NCBI GenBank assembly: GCA_028288315.1
Contig: JAQBNY010000078.1
Coordinates: 1 to 15,887 of the forward strand
Direction: 5' to 3'
Length of the DNA: 15,887 nt
From: Mucilaginibacter sp.
GTDB taxonomy: Bacteria > Bacteroidota > Bacteroidia > Sphingobacteriales > Sphingobacteriaceae
The translations under genes and the position numbers were made by a program. This document shows positions 7,806 to 13,621 of the stretch, piece by piece (the first letter of the stretch is position 1; every line of letters starts with the position of its first letter). The notes beneath the pieces are model-generated. The model saw only the letters and a list, made by a program, of their open reading frames with translations. It was not told the origin of the DNA and did not search any database.

Positions 7806-8234
7806 ATGCCTACAATAAAACTATCACGCGTAAGCGGCGACTATGGCTTTGAGGCCAGCGATGAAAACGGACATACCATAAGAATGGACAGCAGCCCCGA
7901 AAGTGGCGGCCAGAATTATGGTGTGCGCCCCATGCAAATGCTTTTAATGGGTTTGGGCGGCTGCTCTGCCATTGATGTTATTGCTATACTAAAAAAGCAA
8001 CGACAAGATGTTGTTGACTATAAAATGGTAATTAGCGGTGAGCGCGAAGCAGGGAAGGAGCCATCACTATGGCAACAAATAGGCCTTGAATTTCACCTGT
8101 ATGGTACTATTGATGAAGATAAAGCCAATAAAGCCGTTGAACTGTCTCTTAATAAATATTGCTCGGTAGCTGCAACCTTGTACAAGGCCAATGCCGATAT
8201 TAAATGGAAGGTGATCATTCACCCAGCCGCATAA
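7806..8234 (+). CDS. OsmC-family protein, first gene of the metZ operon
   Basis: 142-residue OsmC-superfamily protein. The redox cysteines are Cys53 in LMGLGGCSAIDVIAILKK and Cys119 in LNKYCSVAATLYK. The GGQNYGVRPMQMLLMGLGGC run is characteristic of the YhfA-like subgroup rather than classical Ohr. The expected activity is thiol-dependent peroxide reduction, but members of this subgroup are poorly characterised. The next gene, a transsulfuration-type PLP enzyme, begins 25 bases after the stop on the same strand, so they form an operon; a thiol-active protein beside a sulfur-assimilation enzyme fits a role in sulfide, persulfide or peroxide handling, but that is inference. It differs clearly in sequence from the OsmC protein at 4422-4829, so the two are not a recent duplication. 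ATG 7806 is preceded by AT-rich DNA; I see no SAM riboswitch. Confidence 0.9.
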   Translation: MPTIKLSRVSGDYGFEASDENGHTIRMDSSPESGGQNYGVRPMQMLLMGLGGCSAIDVIAILKKQRQDVVDYKMVISGEREAGKEPSLWQQIGLEFHLYGTIDEDKANKAVELSLNKYCSVAATLYKANADIKWKVIIHPAA

Positions 8235-8259
8235 TTTTTACTATATACTATATTATATC

Positions 8260-9441
8260 ATGTCTCAAGAACTACATCCAATAACAAAAGCCATACGTAT
8301 ACAAACCACTAAAACCGGTCAAAGCGAACACTCTACACCTTTATATTTAACCAGCAGCTTTACTTTTGACGAAGCCGAAACTATGCGCGCCGCATTTGCT
8401 GATGAGAATGATAATAACATTTATAGCCGTTTTAGTAACCCTAACGTTGATGAATTTGTAGCTAAAATGTGCGCACTTGAAGATGTTGAAGATGGTTTTG
8501 CAACTTCAACAGGTATGAGCGCGGTATTTTCGTCATTTATGGCGCTAATGAAAAGCGGCGACCACTTGTTATGCTGCAGTTCGGTTTTTGGCAGTACTTA
8601 TACTATTGTAAATAAATATTTGCCTAGGTATGGCATTACCTGCACATTAATACCTGCTAACGATAAAGATGCCTGGGAAGCGGCTGTACAGCCAAATACC
8701 AAAATGCTGTTTCTGGAAACGCCAACCAACCCGCAGCTAGAAGTGATTGACCTGGAACATGCCGGTAAATTTGCTAAAAAGCATAACCTTATTTTTAATG
8801 TAGATAATTGCTTTGCCACGCCTTTGCTGCAAAAGCCGGTTGAATACGGTGCTGATGTTATTATTCACTCGGCCACCAAATGGATTGACGGACAAGGCAG
8901 GGTATTAGGCGGTGTAATTGTAGGCCGTAAGGATCTTATAAATGAAATATATTTGTTCTGCAGAAATACTGGCCCTGCTATGTCGCCCTTTAACGCCTGG
9001 GTATTAAGCAAAAGCCTTGAAACCCTTGATGTTCGTTTGCAAAGACATTGCGAAAACGCACTTAAAATAGCTACGGCTTTACAAAGCAATCCAAATGTAT
9101 CATGGGTAAAATATCCTTTCCTTGCAAGCCATCCGCAATATGATATTGCCAAAAAACAAATGAAGTTAGGTGGTGGTGTACTATGCTTTGAAATAAAAGG
9201 CGGGGTTGAGGCAGGCCGCAAGTTTTTAAATTCGCTTGAATTGCTTTCGGTAACAGCCAACCTGGGCGATTCACGCAGTATTGCATCGCACCCGGCAAGT
9301 ACTACTCACTCAAAATTATCTGATGACGAACGAGCTGCAGTAGGTATTACACCTGGACTGATTCGTGTATCGGCAGGATTGGAATATGCAGATGATGTTT
9401 TAAGGGACATTGAGCAAGCTTTAGAAAAAAGCCGCGGATAA
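8260..9441 (+). CDS. metZ: Cys/Met-metabolism PLP enzyme, probably O-succinylhomoserine sulfhydrylase
   Basis: 393-residue pyridoxal-phosphate enzyme of the cystathionine gamma-synthase family, fold type I. MetZ joins O-succinylhomoserine with sulfide to give homocysteine, the direct sulfhydrylation route to methionine. The PLP lysine is Lys207 in HSATKWIDGQGRVLGG; the GQGRVLGG continuation is more typical of MetZ than of MetB or MetC, which usually have GHSD or similar. Phosphate-binding Tyr55 and Arg57 are in YSRFSNP, Asp182 in FNVDN contacts the pyridine nitrogen, and the substrate-side SRSIASHPASTTH loop is present near residue 340. Length is normal. Acetylated substrate (MetY-type activity) or gamma-lyase activity cannot be excluded. 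It follows the OsmC gene by 25 bases and precedes the DinB-like pseudogene by nine. Confidence 0.88.
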   Translation: MSQELHPITKAIRIQTTKTGQSEHSTPLYLTSSFTFDEAETMRAAFADENDNNIYSRFSNPNVDEFVAKMCALEDVEDGFATSTGMSAVFSSFMALMKSGDHLLCCSSVFGSTYTIVNKYLPRYGITCTLIPANDKDAWEAAVQPNTKMLFLETPTNPQLEVIDLEHAGKFAKKHNLIFNVDNCFATPLLQKPVEYGADVIIHSATKWIDGQGRVLGGVIVGRKDLINEIYLFCRNTGPAMSPFNAWVLSKSLETLDVRLQRHCENALKIATALQSNPNVSWVKYPFLASHPQYDIAKKQMKLGGGVLCFEIKGGVEAGRKFLNSLELLSVTANLGDSRSIASHPASTTHSKLSDDERAAVGITPGLIRVSAGLEYADDVLRDIEQALEKSRG

Positions 9442-9450
9442 ATAAATTCT

Positions 9451-9921
9451 ATGGAGCAGCTCATTCCTATACCCGCTTTACACTTATTTAAAGTGTTAGA
9501 TGAGTTACTGGTTGAGCTGCTTACCTCATTATCTCCGGATGATTGGAACAAACCCACTCTTGCCAAATTGTGGACAGTAAAAGACGTTGCCGCAAATAAA
9601 CACCTATCAGAATCTTGTTAACTATTTAAACGAGCTAAATGCGGCTTGGGTAAATGCCATGAAGCGGATGAGCCCTCAGTTATTGATACAACAGCTCAAA
9701 GCTACCGGTTCTCAATATATAGAATATTTGCACACGCTTGATCCCTTTAAGCCTGCAAAATATTCAGTTGCATGGGCAGGAGAGGAGCAATCATTAAACT
9801 GGTTTCTTTTTTTGCAAAGTCCAGTTGCCGCCGGCCTCTCCACTCAATAGAAGATCCAACTATACAAGGTGATAAATATTTGACCGCTGGCATATTTAAT
9901 ATGGTTGCAGTTATGGCATAA
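9451..9921 (+). pseudogene. decayed DinB/maleylpyruvate-isomerase-like gene in three fragments
   Basis: Three reading-frame pieces together look like one DinB-superfamily protein (maleylpyruvate isomerase N-terminal type). Piece 1 starts at ATG 9451, nine bases after metZ, and reads MEQLIPIPALHLF to LWTVKDVAA (about 9594), then runs into a premature TAA at 9619-9621. Piece 2, in the next frame from about 9596, reads INTYQNLVNYLNELN, then VNAMKRMSPQLL and FSVAWAGEEQ-type sequence (here YSVAWAGEEQSLNWF) until about 9812, then ends at TAG 9850 after an unrelated-looking tail. Piece 3, back in the first frame from about 9853, reads TIQGDKYLTAGIFNMVAVMA and stops at TAA 9919-9921. WTVKDVAA should continue into the His-bearing helix HLLD, which is absent, as is the helix after NWF (HIAREYTEKW in relatives, from memory). 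About 156 codons remain of an expected 260-270, so two internal deletions are likely. No functional product is expected. Confidence 0.8.
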
Positions 9922-10168
9922 TTAATAAATATGTATTGTTTTAAATGCATTATTATATTTCTGACTGTCCTTATTATGTCCTGATTTCTCTATTTGAGAC
10001 CATTATTTATATTAATTTAAATTATATGATTATTAATTTCTTTAAAATAAATATTTCATCGAAAATTCATCCTAGTATTAAAAAAATTAAAATTTGATTT
10101 AACTGGCACTAATGTTGGCTATGGAGGGTGTACAACTGTACATATAGAAGTACACTAAAATTCTCATT
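9922..10168 (+). promoter_or_regulatory. AT-rich intergenic leader before the ompA-like gene, with TGTAC repeats
   Basis: No gene is visible in these 247 bases, which are strongly AT-rich up to about 10095. The last 40 bases before the OmpA start contain three TGTAC/GTACA-type elements: TGTACA at 10129-10134, TGTACA at 10137-10142 and GTACAC at 10150-10155. GTGTAC (10128-10133) and GTACAC (10150-10155) are an exact inverted pair with a 16-base spacer. TAATGTTG at 10110-10117 is a near match to the TAnnTTTG promoter box, but I find no good -33 partner. The repeats are therefore likely to be in the 5' untranslated RNA or at the transcription start, as an operator or a hairpin. Confidence 0.4.
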
Positions 10169-11551
10169 ATGAAACCAAATTTTAAAAAAGTTACTATTCT
10201 GCTAACCGGTCTTATGGTTGGCGGTAAATTATTTGCTCAAACACCCATGGCAGATACCTCATCTACTAAAGACTATGTAAAACCATTTTCTAAAGGCAGT
10301 TCATTCCGTACCTGGTCAATCGGTGTAAATGCGGGTATATTAACCCCTTATTCACTTTTTAACCCAAGCGGTAAACAAGATTTCACCAGCCCTACTGAAG
10401 AGTTAGGTTACGGCGTTTATGTTAAAAAGCAAATATTATCTTCTTTAGGTATCCAGGCAGATTTTTTTAGAGGTAAAGTAAGCAGCAACGCCGGCCAGCG
10501 TAATAGCGTTGGGACGATTGATAATAATGCTTTTACAACTAAAATTAGCTACGCCGCAAGTTTAAGTGCAAACATTACTTTAGCTAACATAAACTGGCGC
10601 CATCAAAAAGGTGCAATACAGCCATATGTTACAGTGGGTGGTGGTTTTATAGGTTACAAGCCTTATTCAATTACCAACGGTGGTGCACCGGTTGCATATA
10701 AACCAAATGACGGTACCGTTTCTGAATTTTATATTCCTGTAGGAGCCGGCCTTAAAGTTAACTTAGGCTCGGGCGTAAACCTTGATTTAGGTTATACTGT
10801 TAACTTTGTTAACAATGATAAATTTGATGGTTACCAGTTCCAGTACACTGATGATAAGTTTTCTTACATACACGCAGGTTTAGAATTTGCCCTGGGGCCA
10901 AAATCAAAACCTCAGTTAGCTTCACATAATCCGGTTGCTTCAATGCGTACCGAATACTTGTGGGAAAACATGAATACCAAAAATCAATTACAAGCACAAA
11001 TAGATGCTCAAAAAGCAGCTAATGATAAACTTAAAACAGATTTAGATGCTACTAACGCTAATTTGGCCAAATTTACTGCAGATAGCGATGGTGATGGTGT
11101 TCCTGATTTTTATGATAAATGCCCTAATACACCAGCAGGTACTAAAGTTGATGGTTCAGGCTGCCCGTTAGCTGAAAATAAACCGGTTGTAATTGTTACC
11201 GAAGCCGACAAGAAAATTGTTAGAGATGCTATCAATAACCTTGAGTTTGATTTTGGCAAAGCTACAATCCGTGCTAAATCATACCCAAGTTTAAATAGGG
11301 TGGCAGGGTTATTAACTGAGAAAAACTTCAGCTTAAAATTAGCCGGTCATACTGATAATGTAGGTTCTAACGATGCTAACATGCGTCTGTCTAAAGATCG
11401 TGCAGAATCAATTAAATCTTATTTGGTTAGCCAGGGTGCCAACGCTTCAAGAATAGAAGCTACCGGTTACGGCGAAACTCAGCCTATTGCATCAAACAAA
11501 ACTGCAAAAGGCCGCCAGGCAAACCGCCGTGTAGAGTTTACATTATTCTAA
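10169..11551 (+). CDS. OmpA-family outer-membrane protein with TSP type-3 linker
   Basis: 460-residue outer-membrane protein anchoring the envelope to peptidoglycan. Order of parts: signal peptide (1-24, ending KLFAQ); an N-terminal domain rich in alternating strands (about 47-245), ending in FSYIHAGLEFALG like a beta-barrel; a short coiled coil (about 268-302, KNQLQAQIDAQKAAND); one thrombospondin type-3 calcium-binding repeat with DSDGDGVPDFYDKCPNTP (306-323) closed by GSGCPL; and an OmpA C-terminal domain (about 343-460). The last has the peptidoglycan-binding signature NMRLSKDRAESIKSYL (404-419) and HTDNVGS (394-400), and ends in the expected VEFTLF. Transcribed alone: AT-rich leader upstream, strong terminator downstream. 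Such proteins are usually abundant. There is no adjacent partner gene pointing to a special role. Confidence 0.95.
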   Translation: MKPNFKKVTILLTGLMVGGKLFAQTPMADTSSTKDYVKPFSKGSSFRTWSIGVNAGILTPYSLFNPSGKQDFTSPTEELGYGVYVKKQILSSLGIQADFFRGKVSSNAGQRNSVGTIDNNAFTTKISYAASLSANITLANINWRHQKGAIQPYVTVGGGFIGYKPYSITNGGAPVAYKPNDGTVSEFYIPVGAGLKVNLGSGVNLDLGYTVNFVNNDKFDGYQFQYTDDKFSYIHAGLEFALGPKSKPQLASHNPVASMRTEYLWENMNTKNQLQAQIDAQKAANDKLKTDLDATNANLAKFTADSDGDGVPDFYDKCPNTPAGTKVDGSGCPLAENKPVVIVTEADKKIVRDAINNLEFDFGKATIRAKSYPSLNRVAGLLTEKNFSLKLAGHTDNVGSNDANMRLSKDRAESIKSYLVSQGANASRIEATGYGETQPIASNKTAKGRQANRRVEFTLF

Positions 11552-11576
11552 ACCCTTCATAACATAACTGCATAAT

Positions 11577-11614
11577 AAAGCAGCCGCTCCAATTTGGGGC
11601 GGCTGCTTTTATTT
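11577..11614 (+). terminator. strong terminator after the ompA-like gene, probably bidirectional
   Basis: AAAGCAGCCGCTCC (11577-11590) pairs with GGGGCGGCTGCTTT (11596-11609) over 14 bp with one G-T wobble and a 5-base AATTT loop, followed by TATTT. It starts 25 bases after the OmpA stop. As the left arm begins with A residues and the opposite-strand SRPBCC gene ends at 11651, it can serve both converging transcripts. Confidence 0.92.
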
Positions 11615-11650
11615 AATAGTATTTGTGTTTACTTTTGCTTCTACACAATC

Positions 11651-12034
11651 TTATCCTTCAGAAAAAAAATCGGCAAGATTGCCAAAATAGCTATCGTTCC
11701 AGCCTTCGGCAATATCATTAAAGTCGGCATCAGGAATATTGGTATGCCTTAACTCAACTGATGTACCTTGCTTATCCGGGTGAAGCTTAATGGTTACAAT
11801 TGAATCTTCAGACTGCCCATCAAAATACCATTGCTGTACAATTTTCTTTCCGGCCTCAAACTCAATGTTCTTGCCTATAATGCTACCTTCCCACAAAGAA
11901 AATTCTGAGCCAGGCTCGGTAGACATTACTGCGGTTTCGCCTGTCCACAATTCTAAGGTTATAGGGTTGGTAAGTGCCATGTATATCTCATCCGGAGTGG
12001 CCGGTATCAGATAGTATTTTTTAAGATCTTTCAC
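11651..12034 (-). CDS. SRPBCC/AHSA1-like protein
   Basis: 127-residue cytoplasmic protein of the START/SRPBCC helix-grip fold, AHSA1 (Hsp90 ATPase activator C-terminal) branch. Typical pieces are the opening KYYLIPATPDEIYMALTNP, LELWTGETAVMSTEPGSEF, the strand-turn-strand FSLWEGSIIGKNIEFEAG, KKIVQQWYFDG, and the C-terminal helix GWNDSYFGNLADFF. These proteins bind small hydrophobic ligands or client proteins, but no specific ligand can be read from the sequence. The start is GTG at 12032-12034: an in-frame TAA lies five codons upstream and no ATG is available between, while the next ATG would remove the first strand. It stands alone, facing the ompA-like gene; the SatP gene upstream on the same strand ends 76 bases away with a GC-rich patch between. 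Confidence 0.88.
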   Translation of the reverse strand: MKDLKKYYLIPATPDEIYMALTNPITLELWTGETAVMSTEPGSEFSLWEGSIIGKNIEFEAGKKIVQQWYFDGQSEDSIVTIKLHPDKQGTSVELRHTNIPDADFNDIAEGWNDSYFGNLADFFSEG

Positions 12035-12110
12035 AGGCGCAATTTAGCAGAAATTTTTGAAGGTTTTTAACTCACCCGGTCACGCTGGTGGGGGTGGGGC
12101 AGCTAATAAA

Positions 12111-12704
12111 CTATTTTTTCACTACAGTACCTATTGGCATCACTATCTTGCCGTAAACTTCGTTCAGAAGAACTGCTATACCTGTATAAATGGCAGATAA
12201 TCCACATATAATGCCTTCATATCCGGCAAGGTGTTTAATGCTGTTGTCTCCTGTAGCATCTCCCCAAACCAATAAAAAGAATAATATGGTTAATGATGCA
12301 AATACAAACTGCAGTGCGCGGCTCAATTTTAAGGTGCCGAAGAAAAGGCAAAATGTAAACAAGCCCCATATGCCTAAGTAACAGCACATAGCTAGTTCAG
12401 ATGGTTTTGCCGCCCAACCCAATTTAGGTATTACAAGCAGCCCCACAAGTGATAGCCAGAAAAAGCCATAAGAGGTAAATGCCGTTAAACCAAAAGTGTT
12501 ATTTTTTTCAGCTTCAATAATGCCTGCAACTATTTGCGCCAGGCCGCCATAAAAAAGGCCCATAGACAATATCATTGCATTTAGCTCGAAAAAGCCGGCA
12601 TTATGAATGTTTAACAAAACGGTGGTCATACCAAAGGCACACAGGCCAAGCGGCGCAGGGTTGGCAACTCCATCCTTTACGGTAACGGGGGTTGTTGGGA
12701 TCAT
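12111..12704 (-). CDS. satP: acetate uptake transporter, GPR1/FUN34/YaaH (SatP) family
   Basis: 197-residue inner-membrane transporter for acetate (and often succinate), with proton symport in characterised members. The family signature NPAPLGL is at 15-21, just before the first helix. Six hydrophobic helices are visible at about 18-34, 43-63, 73-93, 105-125, 130-148 and 163-182. FYGGLAQIVAGIIEA (51-65) carries the conserved glycines and glutamate of helix 2, and FGLTAFTSYGFFWLS (71-85) is the family's third-helix motif. Start ATG at 12702-12704. Divergent from gpmA with 104 bases between, so the two may share control; I could not identify a convincing promoter there. Its downstream neighbour is the SRPBCC gene. 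Substrate is inferred from the family. Confidence 0.92.
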   Translation of the reverse strand: MIPTTPVTVKDGVANPAPLGLCAFGMTTVLLNIHNAGFFELNAMILSMGLFYGGLAQIVAGIIEAEKNNTFGLTAFTSYGFFWLSLVGLLVIPKLGWAAKPSELAMCCYLGIWGLFTFCLFFGTLKLSRALQFVFASLTILFFLLVWGDATGDNSIKHLAGYEGIICGLSAIYTGIAVLLNEVYGKIVMPIGTVVKK

Positions 12705-12808
12705 AATAAGTTAGGTTTAATTGGATTTATAGTGCAATCTAATTTAAATACAGCGAATTAGCAATTAATTTAAACTCAAATGTCTGTTAAGCGTTAATTA
12801 AATATATT

Positions 12809-13498
12809 ATGCAGAAACTAGTTTTAATACGCCATGGCGAAAGCACATGGAATAAAGAGAACCGCTTTACAGGCTGGGAAGATGTTGATTTGTCTGAAAA
12901 TGGATTACAACAAGCTAAGCGGGCAGGGCAGTTGCTTGCTAAACATGGCTATACGTTTGATACCGGTTTTACATCAGTATTAAAACGCGCCATTAAAACC
13001 ATGCACTTTGTTTTGGAAGAGCTTGATCATTTATGGATACCGGTGCAAAAATCATGGCGGTTAAATGAGCGTTTTTATGGTGCGCTGCAAGGTTTAAACA
13101 AAGCTGAAACAATTGAAAAATATGGCGAGGAGCAAGTACATAAATGGCGGCGCGACCCGCATGAGCATCCGCCTGCTATAACTGAGCAAGATAAACGTTT
13201 CCCCGGCCATTACCTGCGGTATAATGACCTTACGTACCGGGAATTACCTCTTACCGAAAACTTGAGCGAAACAATGACGAGGGCGCTTCCCTTTTGGCAT
13301 GAAAGCATAGTGCCAGCCATTAGAGACGGAAAAAAAGTAATTATTTGTGCTCATGGAAATAGTTTGAGGGCTCTGGTACAATATATAGATAACCTAAGCG
13401 ATGAGGATGTTGCAAAACTTGATATCCCCACAGCCACACCATGGGTATATGAACTTGATGACCGGCTTAATCAAATCAAGCATTATTATTTGGAATAG
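12809..13498 (+). CDS. gpmA: 2,3-bisphosphoglycerate-dependent phosphoglycerate mutase
   Basis: 229-residue glycolytic/gluconeogenic enzyme interconverting 3- and 2-phosphoglycerate through a phosphohistidine. Catalytic residues are visible: the LIRHGES motif with His9 as phosphate carrier, Arg60 in SVLKRAIKT, Glu87 in RLNERFYG, and His182 in CAHGNSLRAL. The PPAITEQDKRFPGHYLRY segment and RELPLTENL are typical of the dPGM branch, and the C-terminus VYELDDRLNQIKHYYLE ends soon after the last strand, lacking the extra flexible tail of E. coli GpmA. Transcribed divergently from satP and apparently alone. The 3' side holds a palindromic repeat that may act as its terminator, facing the convergent S9 peptidase gene. 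Confidence 0.96.
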   Translation: MQKLVLIRHGESTWNKENRFTGWEDVDLSENGLQQAKRAGQLLAKHGYTFDTGFTSVLKRAIKTMHFVLEELDHLWIPVQKSWRLNERFYGALQGLNKAETIEKYGEEQVHKWRRDPHEHPPAITEQDKRFPGHYLRYNDLTYRELPLTENLSETMTRALPFWHESIVPAIRDGKKVIICAHGNSLRALVQYIDNLSDEDVAKLDIPTATPWVYELDDRLNQIKHYYLE

Positions 13499-13506
13499 TT
13501 TTAAAA

Positions 13507-13606
13507 GCGTCATTGCGAGCGATAGCGCGGCAATCTTCGATAGGCATGCAACCATGCAAAATCTAAAACCTTCTATCGGGGGTTGCTTCGTTCCTCGCAA
13601 TGACGC
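13507..13606. repeat. 100-bp imperfect palindromic intergenic repeat
   Basis: Outer arms GCGTCATTGCGAG (13507-13519) and CTCGCAATGACGC (13594-13606) are exact reverse complements over 13 bp. After an internal loop, GCAATCTTCGATAG (13530-13543) pairs with CTATCGGGGGTTGC (13573-13586) over 14 bp with three G-T pairs. A small third hairpin, GCATG-CAAC-CATGC (13544-13557), sits in the apex. The G-T pairs all favour RNA folding of the plus strand. It fills the gap between the convergent gpmA and S9 peptidase genes. Similar CGTCATTGCGAG...-CAATC palindromes are familiar to me as dispersed intergenic repeats in this group and other bacteria. No transposase gene or target-site duplication is evident, so a REP- or MITE-like element is the likely class. 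Confidence 0.85.
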
Positions 13607-13621
13607 GGTGAGATAGTTGTT

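Noticed and set aside
9587..9850. Open frame of 87 codons as an independent small gene
   Set aside because: It has a TTG start with no supporting context, and its sequence is the middle of a longer family protein; the flanking fragments in other frames show it is part of a pseudogene.
9747..9950. 67-codon minus-strand open frame across the end of the pseudogene
   Set aside because: It is antisense to the C-terminal fragment, has no recognisable protein features and no neighbours in register.
12087..12099. G-quadruplex at the G-run
   Set aside because: Only three G-tracts of unequal length are present, which is not enough for a stable intramolecular quadruplex.
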